DNA from: Cephalotus follicularis
Lineage: Eukaryota > Streptophyta > Magnoliopsida > Oxalidales > Cephalotaceae
Direction of reading: 5' to 3'
Length of the DNA stretch: 64,000 nt
Assembly (NCBI GenBank): GCA_001972305.1
Contig: BDDD01005140.1
Span: forward strand, 16,435 to 80,434
Shown here: positions 48,135-60,187 of the stretch, in pieces
How the letters are laid out: every line of letters starts with the position of its first letter
Position numbering within the stretch: position 1 is the stretch's first letter
The notes under the pieces: model-generated
The model's input: only the letters and a program-made list of their open reading frames with translations
The model's database searches: none
Told to the model about the DNA's origin: nothing
Program-made: the position numbers and the translations under genes

Positions 48135-50468
48135 AAACATAACTTTTAGAAATCTACAATCACACTCCTAAAATATAAATACGATAAATTGACCCACTAA
48201 AAAATTTCGGAACGAGAATTTTCCCACGAAATCACGACGTAGCCGTGAGTATTGATCAGCGGCTCATTTCTAATCAAACGGCCAAGTTTCGTTTTATTCT
48301 AACACCGGCGAAAAACTGCCTCAAACAACTTACAATGATGTATCTATATTGTTAGCAAAAGAAAACCCTAAAAATAATTAAAACATAACTTTTAAAAATT
48401 TATAAATACGCCCCTAAAATATAAATACGATAAATTGACCTACTAAACGATCTCGGAATTAGAATTTGTCCCCTAAAATCAGGGGTAGTCGTGAGTATTG
48501 ACCCGCGGCTCATTTCCAACCAACGGGCCAAGTTTCGTTTCATTCTGACACTGGCGAAAAAACCATCTCAAACAACTTACAATGATGTATTTACATTGTC
48601 TGCCAAAAAAAACCCTAAAACAACTTAAAACATAACTTTTAGAAATTTACAATTACAACCTTAAAACATAAATACGATAAACTGACCCACTAAACTATCT
48701 CGGAACGAGAATTTGCAAATCGAAATCACAGTGTAGCCGTTTGTATTAATCAGCAGCTCGTTTCTAGTCAACCTACCAAGTTTCTTTTCATTCTGACACA
48801 GGCGAAAAATCTATCTCAAACAACTTACAATGATGTATTTATATTGTATTAAAAAATAAACCCTAAAACGACTTAAAACATAACTTTTAGAAATTGATAA
48901 TTACACCCCTAAAATATAAATACGATAAATTGACCCACTAAATGATCTTGGAATGAGAATTTGCCTCCCGAAATCACGGCATAGCCGTGAGTATTGATCA
49001 GTGACTCGCTTCTAATCAACCGACCAAGTTTTGTTTCAATCTGACACCGACAAAAAAATTGTCTCAAACAACTGACAATGATGTATTTATATTTTCTGTA
49101 AAAACAAAACCCTAAAACGAATTAAAGCATAACTTTTAAAAATTTATAATTACACCCCTAAAATATAAATACTATAAACTGGCCCACTAAACGATATCAG
49201 AACGAGAATTTGCCCCCCGAATTCATGGCGTAACGGTGAGTATTGATCAACGACTCGTTTCTAGTCAACCGGCCAAGTTTCGTTTCTTTCTGACCCCGGC
49301 GAAAAAATTGTCTCAAACAACTTACAATGATGTATTTATATTGTCTGCAAAAAGAAACCCTAAACGACTGAAAGCATAACTTTTAAAAATTTACAAGTAC
49401 ACCACTAAAATATAAATATGATAAATTGACCCACTAAACTATTTCGGAATGTGAATTTGCCACCCGAAATCACAGCGTAGCCGTGAGCATTGATCAACAG
49501 CTCGTTTCTAATAAACCGACCAAGTTTCGTTTAATTCTGACACCGGCGTAAAAACTGTCTCAAACAACTTACAATAACGTTTTTATATTGTTTGAAAAAA
49601 GAAACCCTAAAACGACTCAAAATAGAACATTTAGGAATTTACAATTGCACCCCTAAAATATAAATACGATAAATTGACTCACTAAACAATCTCGAAACCG
49701 GAATTTGCCCCCTGAAATCACGGCGCAGAAGTGAGTATTGGTTAGCGACTCTATTCTAATCAACCGGCCAAGTTTCGTTTCATTCTGACACCGGCGAAAA
49801 AACTGTCTCAAACAACTTATAATGATGTATTTACATTGTCTGCAAAAAGAAACCATAAAACAACTTAAAACATAACTTTTAAAAAATTACAATTACACCC
49901 CTAAAATAAAAATACGATAAATTGACCTACTAAACGATCTCGGAACGAGAATTTGCCCCCCGAAATCATGGCGTAGCTTTGAGTATTGATCAGCGGCTCG
50001 ATCTAATCAATCGTCCAAGTTTCGTTTCATTCTAACTTCCACGAAAAAATTGACTCAAACAACTTACAATGATGTTTTAATATTGTCTGTAAAAAGAAAC
50101 CTTCAAATGACATAAAACATAACTTTTAAAAATTTGTAAGTACAGCCCTAAAATATAAATACGATAAATTAACCCACTAAACTATCTCAGAACGAGAATT
50201 TGCCACCGGAAATCACGGCATAGCCGTGAGCTTTGATCAGCGGCTCGTTTCTAATAAACCGGCCAAGATTCATTTCATTCTGACACTAGCGTAAAAACTG
50301 TCTCAAACAACTTACAATGATGTATTTATATTGTCCGCAAAAAAAAAACCCATAAAACGACTAAAAGTATAACTTTTAAGAATTCGCAATTGAAGCACTA
50401 AAATATAAACATGATAAATTGACCCACTAATCAACCGGTCCAGTTTCGTTTCATTCTGACACCGACGA
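48135..50468. repeat. Satellite array, block 7, 245-bp monomers
   Basis: About 9-10 short-type monomers, all lacking the same internal segment. They share subfamily substitutions such as AATATAAATACGATAAATTG, GAATTTGCCCCCCGAAATCA and TTTCTAATCAACCGGCCAAG. The block ends inside a monomer at ACACCGACGA, where the element at 50469 starts. It is the right-hand end of the satellite in this window. Confidence 0.94.
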
Positions 50469-52178
50469 TGTAACACCCCCGATCGAGGACCGGAATGTCA
50501 CACTAACTAAACTTACGAAATCATATCAAAAGGATAAAACTTTATTTCAAATTATTAAATATCTTGAAATCCAACTAAGAACATAATAACAAGGGAACCA
50601 ACTTTAAACATTGTTCAATATTTAACTACCCTCCAAAAGTCTACTCATGGTCATAAAGATCATCAGAAATAAAAGAATAAGAGGCTATCCATCTAAGTCT
50701 CAACATCTCGGTGTAACACTCATCACTCTTGCCCCTGGTGCTCCTGATAACCTGCCGCATGGAAGACAAAAACGCAGATATAGAATATCAAAACAATTGA
50801 TAAAACCGAAATCAGTAACTTTCAAGTAAAACTTTCAAAGGTAAACATATGCATATGGGTTCACAAATCTTCAGGAAACAGATATAACACTTTCGTACAA
50901 ATCATTTTCTCAAAACCTTTCATATTGACATTTCATACTGAGATATGCAATATTTATGTATAAGTAACAAACCCCGTATATGTGCCAAACCACACAGGCA
51001 AAACGTAATGGTACACATATAGGTAAGGGGCGCCCGGATGTCCACATACCACGGAATGATTGTGTACGGCACTACACAAATAATTCCCCCACAGACTAAC
51101 ACATACTAGGGCTGACCCATAGGCCTCTATCAAAATCGGATTCAAATCATCTCCGTAGGATATCAAACAAAAGAGAGGCTGTGGACTAATCACACTGCCA
51201 TAGATAGTGTCATGCTCCTGTGCCAGGTCTACAGCATGCCTATGGTACCCCCATAGGTGGTTATATTCTCAGTATTTCAAAAATAACGATTTATCAAAAA
51301 TCATGTCATGCAATAGGGTGTCCATATTTAAACCAAAAGTTCTTCAAACTTAAAATAGTTTACCAACTATCATAATATCCAAAACAATTTCATATATATA
51401 CTTTAATTGAACATATACATATTCATTCGAAAATCATGTTCAGTTCAAAGAGATGACAGTAACGAAAATATTCATACTTCGTTCATAAAATCAATACTAG
51501 ACTTTTACTCTACTAAAATAAATAAGAGTGTATCAACGAATGAAAATCCGTGCATATTCATTTTATAAAGCTAACTTTTTACTCATAATAAAATCAATAG
51601 GAAGGTATCAAATAATGAAAGATCCGTACCTTAAACGTTCCAAATCCATACCAATAAATATAGTTTCTAATCACACAAAATTACACCTGAAATATAATAA
51701 ACTAATTTATATTATTAAAGTTATGCACTTAAAAGAATTTATGAGACCAAAACACAGGAACTCTGATATTATAAAGTGTTGTATATGGCCATGGGTGCCA
51801 AAACAAGAATGGAAGATTGATTGAATATAAAATACATTCGGATGAAGAAACAGTGGAGGAACAAATTAATGGTGGGCCATACTATGGTTTGATAATTTAC
51901 ACAAGTTGTAATTGGTGTTTGAGTAGCAGAAGAACTAATGCAATTCGATGACTACTGAATTCAGTAGAATAATTGTGACACCAATACCAAAAAGAATAGA
52001 GAATGAATAAAAAACTTTCAAATCCATGAAGTGCTCTTATTGGTGCACACAACCCTATATCATTTATGCATTGAAACAACTTGGAGGCGTAGAAATCAAT
52101 TAACAAAGCAATTGACTTGTCTATGGAATATCATTAAACATCCACTGGTGTAATGACAGGCATAGGAACCAAAAGGTG
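50469..52178 (-). mobile_element. Family C LTR fragment, minus strand, interrupted
   Basis: Begins TGTAACACCCCCGATCGAGG directly after satellite, with candidate duplication GACGA at 50464-50468. It is related to 28418-32168 along its left part (GGTGTCT/GGTGTAACACTCATCAC... CTGCCGCATGGA; TGTCATG(C/T)(C/T)CC(G/T)GTGCCAGG near 29520 and 51210). It is broken at 52179 by another LTR, so its right end lies outside the window. No gene seen. Confidence 0.8.
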
Positions 52179-53719
52179 TCACACCCCGCCCTTCAATTCC
52201 ATTTAGACAACATATGTGGTGATATCAGAAATAAATATAATCTAGCATTTCATTCAACATTTCATAAATAAGCGGAAGCATTCATATCTGGATTATAAAA
52301 TAAAAGTTATCCGCATGCAGCCCATACTACGTGCTTATACAATCCAGCAATTATCCTTGTACATAAGGAAGTAAAACAGAAATACGGAGTGTGAACGTTC
52401 ATTACAATTACAATTCAACATAAAATAACAATCTTAAGCAGGTAAAAACTCTCCAAGCTTCAGCAGCACCTTCCGAACACCCTTGCTTAATCTGAAATTG
52501 TAGGGGTTAGCTGTTGTCCTCACTTGGCTAAGTAGGAAGATAATGCATGATAAGGAATATATAAATGCAATATGTGTGACATTTTATATTGAAAATAACA
52601 TTATTAAGTATTCCAATATATAAGCAACCATGCCAAGTGGCCATAGACAATATAATTCAAGAATACCGCACAACGGTAAAATCAATCCATACTGTGGTTG
52701 GGTGTCACATGTCGCAACCTCCTAGCACAAACTGTGCACCACCTATCTATCATCCTACACTCCGAAGATGATAGATCAGGTAACATTTACTACCGGCGTT
52801 AGCGGGCAGTTTAACACATAAGATCTGCAAGGCAGATAAGTTTGGTGGATACTCTAGCCAACTCCTGGCACATAGGACCACCTCCGTAGCCAGTGATCTC
52901 TGCCATCACTCGACTAACGGCATTAAGCATAGACAATCAATTCAATCCATTCAGTAGTAATATTACATATATCAATAGTATGCAATATAAAAGTTGTTTT
53001 CTTTAGAAACATTTAAAAATTCAGTAATCGTACATCTCGTAGGAGGAAAACGATATTCAGTACAATAAAAGTACCTCTCATTGGAGGAAAATCAGTAATC
53101 ATTTGACAATATACATTTCCATTTTGAAAACCGTAAGGAACTCATATTTGTACTTAAAGCACTAGCTGGTTCAATCATTTAAAAATAAGGGGTAGTGGTG
53201 TTAAAGAACACCCAAAACAGTATATACTAATTGTAATAGTATCATATACAGCAAAGCAGTAAGCACAGTAGCAATCCAAGGTTCAATAAGGTCATTGTGT
53301 ACCATAGTCATTCTTGTAAAATTCTCACAAGGAGTATATACATAGTTTAAAATTTGAAATGTAATTATATAAGGCCAGGATTGACTATCACAGTCATCCC
53401 ATATGGATGCCAGGATAATTACATTCAATTTAAGGCCTAATTAGAGCTTGTATCAGAATTTTAACCCAGGACAGTCGGCTCTTCCCAAGAACAGTCGGCT
53501 ATTTGGTTGAGTAGTCGACTGTTTGTTCTTAACAGTCGACTAGTTCGTTTGAGTAGTCGACTGTCATGAAGAACAGTCAACTGCTTTGCCCAGAAAGAGC
53601 AGGCAGTAGCAGGGTATGCATTTCAAAGTCCAAATACTAACACAATCAACACATGCAATCGAACAAAAAATTATCCATACATGATATGCATAATATATCT
53701 TCCAAAACATGTCATTACC
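52179..53719 (-). mobile_element. LTR fragment related to 34374 element, minus strand
   Basis: Begins TGTCACACCCCGCCC after AAAGG (52174-52178). It matches the LTR at 34374 in many blocks (GACAACATATGTGGTGATAT, CATACTACGTGC, CTAGCACAAACTG, CTCCTGGCACA...AGGACCACC). It has the conserved LTR box at 52499-52535 and AGTCGACTG sites at about 53470-53585. The fragment is cut at 53719/53720 by the Ty3 5' LTR, so the right part is outside the window. Confidence 0.85.
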
Positions 53720-56079
53720 TGTAACGCCCGGGTTTTCGTTAATGTGTAATGTTGCTTTTCCAATGTAATTTTGCACCTTGTGTTAATGGGAACCATGTTT
53801 TTCCTCTTTTGTGTGTTGAAAGTTGCAAGAAAAGTGTGTTGGTGTGTTTTGAAGCAGGGGGCAGCCGACTGCCACAAGGAGGCAGCCGACTGGGCTCCCC
53901 TGGTGAAGGAACCAACCAGCTGCTGTGGGGAAGCAGCCGGCTGTGTGTGTGTTGGTAGAAATAGCCGGCTGCCAAGTCTAGGCAGTCAATTGTCAGGCGC
54001 CAGACAGCACACGTGCTGTCAGGCTTGGTGTGACAAAAGTGGGTGTTGGCTTTATATGGACAGAACACAGGGAGAGGGGTCGGGTTTCTCCATAAAAACA
54101 CAAGCTTCTCCCTCCATCTTCATCCTTTTTCATAGAGAGTTCAAAGAGAGTGTGAAAGAGTGAAGAAAAGGGAGTGAAAATGTGTGTGTGTTGTGGATCC
54201 AAGGAGCTTTGTGTTGAACCGTGGACTTGGAGGCTTGGACAGTGGCAAGAACGGACCAGTGGGAGTTGCTGGACGAGTTGGGGAGTGCAAAAGCCTTGGT
54301 TTTGGACTTAAAGAGGTGGATTGCAGCTCCTAACTTGGAGTTCTAAGGTAGGGGGAAAGTCATTTTTGTGATGTTAAGTTCGGTTTAAATGTTTTCCATG
54401 ATATAAAATGCATGTATGTGTTGTGTATTGAGCCTGGAATATGTTGTTGCATAAATGTCATGTGTTGGGATGGGTTTGGTGTGTGTTGTGGCTTGTTTTG
54501 GCTACTGTTTTCTGCATTTTCTGCAGAGTCCAGCCGACTGCCCGTGTTGGGCAGCCGACTACTTAATGGTTCCAGCCGACTGTGCTTGAGGAGCCAGTCG
54601 ACTGTGCTTGAGGAGCCAGTCGACTATGCTTGAGGAGCCAGTCGACTGTCCATGTGTGTCTCTGGGAAGTCCCTACAGAGGTTGTGTAGTCGACTGCTGT
54701 AGGTCAGCAGCCGACTGTTGAGTGTGGACAGCCGACTGTCCTGAGGGACAGCCGACTGTCTAGTGTGAGCAGCCTACTGTCAAGGGAAACAGCCGACTGA
54801 TTAGTGTGGTCAGCCGACAGCTAGTGTTGGGCAACCGACTGTTTGAAGGCTAACAGCCGACTGCCAGTGAGGGACAGCTGACTGTTAGGGCTTGTTTCGC
54901 ATTGTGAACATGTGTATGCATCGTGTATTGTGATGAGCTGCTTTGTAAAGCTTTATGAACTGTTTTGAGCATTGTGATTTCTGAGTTTGAACTGTTATAT
55001 CACCTTTCTGGAAGTGTATTGTAGTTAGTGTAAATCATTACTTTACACGAAAATGTATGTTTTGAGAAAATATATATTTTCAAACCGTGAAAATGACTTC
55101 CAAAAACACCGTGAACCGAGTTTTGTGATATTGAGAACCGAGAACCGTGACATCGTGAAAATGAGCTTGTTTTCAAGTATTTTGTTTTATAAATTACTTG
55201 GAAAACTGTTTCGAGCATCGAGAAGACTGTGATTGTGATTGAGCTTCACTGTGATTGCTGATTGTGATTGTGTTTGTGACCGTACTAGTTGCGTGGCAGA
55301 GATGCCAATGATGACTAGTGGTCGGGTCAACTCAGGGGTCAGGAGTTGGCTGGGTGACCCACTGCATCGTGACCTGCTTCGTGCCATCCGGAGTCGGGGC
55401 CGATGACGGGATGTACGACGTTGGGGCCGGGAGTTGGCGACGCTCTTCGTACCTATCGAGATTTGTGTAGTCCTTTTTGGGACGTGATTGTGAACCGTGA
55501 AATGTGATATCGTGTTATTGTGCATCGTGATACTGTGACATCGTGGTTTGGCATATGTATATCTATATTTATATATATGCATCGAGATATAGTATGTACT
55601 GCATTATGTTGCATTCATACCTTGGTTTTGCTGATTTTATGTTGCTTTTATGACTTTGGCCGAGTGAGGACAAAGGCTAACCCCCTACTGTTGCAGATTG
55701 ATGCTGCGTTTTGGATATCACCATGCATGGCTGTATCAGACAGTGAAGTGATGGAGTTTTATGCTTTAATTGTTTTGTAAAGTAGTAAAGCAGTGTGTAA
55801 ACATGTTATACTTTGGTTCATGTACTAATGTTTAACAAGGTTGTTGGATCGACTTTTGGATCACGCTCCGTTTGTGGGCTTTTTAAACAATGCTTTACTG
55901 TGGATGTTGTGGGGATCATGTGGTATGGGACGCATTGTTCCATTTGCTTTCAGCTTATAGTTAAATGCTTCCGCAAGTTTGATGTTTAATCAAAAGTTTT
56001 AAGTTTTATCGTTCTCTGTATAAGCTGGATGTTTGTTAAATTGCCATGTTGTATGTTGTTAATGCAAGCGGGTGTGACA
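53720..56079 (+). mobile_element. 5' LTR of a Tekay-like Ty3 element, family A
   Basis: Begins TGTAACGCCCGGGTTTTCG and ends AGCGGGTGTGACA, 2360 bp long, preceded by TTACC (53715-53719), the expected target duplication whose partner is outside the window. It is followed at once by a primer binding site and gag. It is very similar to the solo LTR at 4658-6978. It contains decamer clusters (53862-53990 and 54531-54890) and the conserved box at 55663. In the second cluster a 21-bp unit (GTCGACTGTGCTTGAGGAGC) is repeated three times at about 54597-54650. Confidence 0.95.
53862..54890. repeat. CAGYCGRCTG decamer clusters in 5' LTR
   Basis: Two clusters, as in the other family A LTRs. In the part 54530-54890 there are about 15 sites, many 20-22 bp apart (for example the three identical GTCGACTGTGCTTGAGGAGC-type units). 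Some sites are decayed (CAGCCTACTG, CAGCCGACAG). Confidence 0.85.
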
Positions 56080-56083
56080 GCAG

Positions 56084-56095
56084 TGGTATCAAAGC
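56084..56095 (+). promoter_or_regulatory. Primer binding site, initiator tRNA-Met
   Basis: TGGTATCAAAGC begins 5 bp after the LTR. It is the standard plant primer site complementary to the 3' end of initiator methionine tRNA, with one A in place of the usual G. It sets the plus orientation of the element. Confidence 0.92.
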
Positions 56096-56188
56096 ATATA
56101 TCCATTTATATGCTTAGCTTGAATACTATCCTTGGCAATTAACTTGTGTCCTCAAGAGGACTAATGACATCTTTCTTATAGGAACAAG

Positions 56189-57300
56189 ATGGACGGTCGG
56201 AGAAGGCGCGAAAGGCGTAGGACCGTGAATGAGGATGTTCTCGAGGATGTGAATCTTAGGGGAGAACCGATGAATGATGTTCCACAGGGGGCGGCACCTA
56301 ATGTGAGGGATCCGATGGACCGCATCGCTAACTACATCCAGCAGCAGATAGCTGCTAATCAGCAACAGATGGTCGCTAATGCAGCGAATATGGAGGAGAT
56401 GCGAAGATTGTATGTTCAAGCTCAGCCTCAGCCGATGGCTCCAGCTATGGGTGTGCACGATGATGGTAGCCGGTTTGGCAGAAACCTGGAGAGGTTCATG
56501 AGACAGAATGCACCCAGTTTTAGGGGAGAGTTGGATGCTACCGCCGCTAAGAGGTGGTTACAGGATCTTGAGAAGATCTTCGAGGTGATGGAGTGTACTG
56601 ACAGGCAGAAACTGAGATTTGCTGTGTACCGATTATGGGGTGAGGCCACTCACTGGTGGGAGATGGTCAAAGCTAAATGGGAGGATACTGGAGTTGTAGG
56701 CACCTGGGAGGGGTTCCAGGAGGAGTTTCTGGCAGCGTATGTGCCACGCATAGAGCGTGAGCGGAGAGAGACAGAGTTCTTAGAGCTACGTCTGGGGGAG
56801 ATGACTGTGGCCGACTACCAGGCCAGGTTTGTTGAGCTTTCCAGACACTCAGCTTATTTGGTGGCAGATGAGGAAAAGAAGGTTCGGAGATTCCTGAGGG
56901 GCTTGTGACCGGATCTTCGGTCTCGGATCAGAGTGATGGAGCTTGGTACCTTATGGAGGTTACCCAGAAAGCAAGGCTGTTGGAGAGTGTGTTGAATGAA
57001 GACAGGGCTGAGAGGTCCTGAGCACAGTAGAGTAGGCAGACACAGAATCAGTCTAGACCAGCATCGTCAAAGTGGCAAGGCAGTGGTTCCCCGTCGAAGT
57101 CCCCGAGGAACAGGTCTCAGCAGACAGCTTCACAGGGTGCTCCTAGTTAGGGGAGTGATGCAAGGACTGCGGTTTGCTTTCACTGTGGTCGTGCAGGTCA
57201 CCAGCAGAAAGACTGTTGGGCAAAGAAAGGGTTGTGTTTGAGGTGTGGCACAGCGGGGCATTCCGTGAGGGATTTCCCGAGAGGAACGTCGACAGTACCC
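56189..57300 (+). pseudogene. Ty3 gag, disabled (capsid and nucleocapsid)
   Basis: Gag packages the element's RNA in virus-like particles. The frame opens at 56189 with an Arg-rich start (MDGRRRRERRR), about 110 bp after the LTR. A capsid-like region contains FMRQNAPSFRGELDATAAKRW, LQDLEKIFEVMECTDRQKLR and WWEMVKAKW (about residues 108-170). The nucleocapsid at 57175-57219 has CFHCGRAGHQQKDCW. A second knuckle at 57238-57276 reads CGTAGHSVRDF, where the last zinc-binding Cys is Phe (57274-57276). Breaks are TGA at 56906, a frameshift near 56941-56953, TGA at 57019, TAG at 57028 and TAG at 57148. The nucleocapsid is in frame with pol, as in single-frame chromoviruses. Confidence 0.92.
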
Positions 57301-60187
57301 ACTGGGCCAGCTAGTGGTAGTGCTTCTGCAGCAGGACCATCACAACAAAGAGATACCGACAAAGGCATAGTGAAATGTAGAGTTTTCGTTCTCACCCAGA
57401 CAGAGGTTCCAGAGTCTACTTCTGTTGTGGGAGGTACTGTGTATGTTTATGGTTTCTCTGCCAGAGCTTTGATGGATTCAGGAGCGTCACATTCTTTCAT
57501 TGCTTCCCATTTTGCATCATGTTTGGATGTGTCTCCTGTTTGCATGCCTTTTGTTCTTGATGTGAGCACACCTTCTGGAGGTTCTTTGTGTGCAGACTCG
57601 GTGTACCGAGGTTGTGAGCTTTCTGTTGCAGGTGTTTTGTTGTGTGCAGACTTGATCGTGCTACCCCTTTATGACTTTGATGTTATCTTGGGTATGGACT
57701 AGTTGTCAGCCTAGCGTGCACAACTGGATTGTTACAACAAGGTGGTGGATCTTTGCTTGCCTTATGGGACTACTTTTCAGTTCCAGGGAGACAGAGGATT
57801 CTCAATGCCGATTATATCTTTTATCCGTGCATCAAGGTATCTGGAAAAATTGTGCGAGGGATTCCATGCGCATGTGGTTGATAAAAGGAAGGAGAAGGGC
57901 AAGAGTCTGGAGGAGGTTCCTGTTGTAAGTGAGTTTCCGGACGTGTTCCCTCCAGATCTAGTGTCCTTACCACCGAAGAGGAGTATGGATTTTGTAATCG
58001 ATCTGGTACCGGGTACGGCTCCTGTTTCTAAGGCGCCTTACCGCATGGCTCCTGCGGAGCTGCGAGAGTTGAAGTTGCAGTTGCAAGACTTGATCGATAA
58101 GGGTTTTGTGTGACCTAGTGTTTCTCCGTGGGGTGTGCTAGTGCTTTTTGTGAAGAAGAAGGATGGGTCGATGAGGCTTTGCATCGACTACAGGATGTTG
58201 AATAAGGTGACTATCAAGAACAAATATCCTCTTCCATATATCGAGGATTTGTTTGACCAGCTGAAAGGGTCGAGGGTGTTTTCCAAACTCGATCTGAAGT
58301 CGGGTTATCACCAGCTGAGGGGGAAGGAAGGATATGTAGAGAAGACTGCCTTCCGAACGAGGTATGGTCACTATGAGTTCTTGGTAATGCCTTTTGGTGT
58401 CACCAACACACCAGCAACGTTCATGTCGCTAATGAACGACGTGTTCCGACCGTATCTGGATCAGTTTGTGGTGGTGTTTATAGATGATACACTTGTGTTC
58501 TCAAGGAGTGAGAAAGAGCACGTCTATCATCTGAGGACAGTTTTACAGACTCTCCGAGAGCATAAGTTGTATGCTCAGTTTGGCAAGTGTGAGTTCTGGC
58601 TCGACCATGTGATCTTCCTGGGTCACATCATGTCTGGAGAGGGTATGGCGGTGGATCCGTCAAAGACCGAGGTGGTGCGAGATTGGCCGCGTCCGAGAAA
58701 TGTGACGGAGGTACGTAGTTTCCTTGGCTTGGCGGGGTACTACCAGAGGTTCATCCAAAACTTCTCGAGGATAGCTGTACCTTTGACAAGGCTGACTCAG
58801 AAGAAGACCTTGTTTGTTTGGGATGATGATTGTGAAACTAGTTTCTGTGATCTGAAGGATCGGCTGATCTCCACTCCTGTTCTGGCATTACCCGAGGGTA
58901 ATGAGGGCTTTACAGTGTACAGTGATGCTTCGGGCAAGGGCCTAGGTTGCGTGTTGATGCAACGAGGCAGGGTGATCACTTATGCTTCGAGGAAGCTGAA
59001 GCCGTATGAGGAGAACTATCTGAATCATGATCTCGAGCTGGCAGCTATCGTTTTTGCGCTTCAGAAATGGAGGCAATACCTGTATGGAGCACAGTTTGAG
59101 ATCTTTACCGATCACAAGAGCCTGAAGTACTTGTTCAGTCAGGATGATCTGAATATGAGGCAGCGTCGTTGGGTTGAGTTCTTTAATGACTATGACTGCA
59201 GTATTCAGTACCATCCGGAGAAGGCGAACGTTGTCGCGGATACCCTAAGCCGAAAAGGCATGGCTGCCAATGCCATGGTGTCTCAGTGGAAATTGTTGGA
59301 GGACTTCCAGAAATGGTCGCCTTATTGCAGGGCACCGGGGATCCTTGTTGCGAGTGTTCGTGCACAACCAACGCTTTTGGACCACATAAAGGATGCACAA
59401 CTGCTAGATCCTGAGTTGCTTGAGATTCGGGAGAATCTTGGTCCAGAGTCTGAGTTTCAGTTGCATGCTGATGGCGTTATGAGGTTTAAGGGACGAGTGT
59501 GCGTTCCTGGTGATGCTTGGATAAGGAGTGAGTTGTTGAATGCAGCACATAAGTCTCAGTACAGTATACATCCTTGTAGCACTACGATGTACCAAGATCT
59601 AAAAAAGAACTACTGGTGGTCCGGCTTAAAGGGGGAGATCGCGGACTATGTCGCGAAGTGTTATACTTTCCAAGTAGTTAAGGCCGAGCATCAGAGACCA
59701 GCAGGGTTGTTACAGCCCCTACCGATTCCAGAGTGGAAGTGGGAGCATGTGACAATGGATTTTGTTTCGGGTTTTCCTTTGACTCGAAACCGCCACAACG
59801 CAGTGTGGATGATTGTGGATCGACTTACGAAGTCTGCTCACTTTTTGCCTACTCATGTTACTGACTCTGCGAGCAAGTTGGCTCGGTTGTATGTGAAGGA
59901 GATAGTGAGACTACACGGTGTGCCTGTAAGTATAGTTTGTGACAGAGACTCGATATTCACTTCCAACTTTTGGAAGAGGTTTCAGACAGCGTTTGGGACG
60001 AAGCTGAACCTGAGCATAACTTTCCACCCACAGACGGATGGCCAGTCAGAGCGTACTATCCAGACCCTGGAGGATATGCTCCGAGCTTGTGTTGTTGACT
60101 TTGCTGGTACTTGGGAGGACCATATTCCTTTGATAGAGTTTTCTTATAATAATAGCTATCATTCCAGTATTGGCATGGCACCCTTTT
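57301..60187 (+). pseudogene. Ty3 pol, disabled: protease, RT, RNase H, integrase
   Basis: One frame continuous with nucleocapsid. Protease: ALMDSGASHSFIASHF at about 57463-57510 and YDFDVILGMD at about 57672-57699. Reverse transcriptase: [32 protein letters not shown] and FIDDTLVFS (Asp pair at 58483-58488). RNase [29 protein letters not shown] and [11 protein letters not shown]. Integrase: a His-His-Cys-Cys domain whose last Cys is Phe (59668-59670), then [21 protein letters not shown] and [13 protein letters not shown] with the DDE triad residues present. Stops: TAG 57700, TAG 57712, TGA 58111. The motif set fits the Tekay/Del chromovirus lineage. The frame is severed at 60187 by the CACTA-like insertion. 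Confidence 0.95.

Noticed and set aside
242-50468. Interstitial telomere array
   Set aside because: AAACCCTAA occurs once per monomer rather than in tandem, so it is a telo-box in a satellite and not a telomeric repeat tract.
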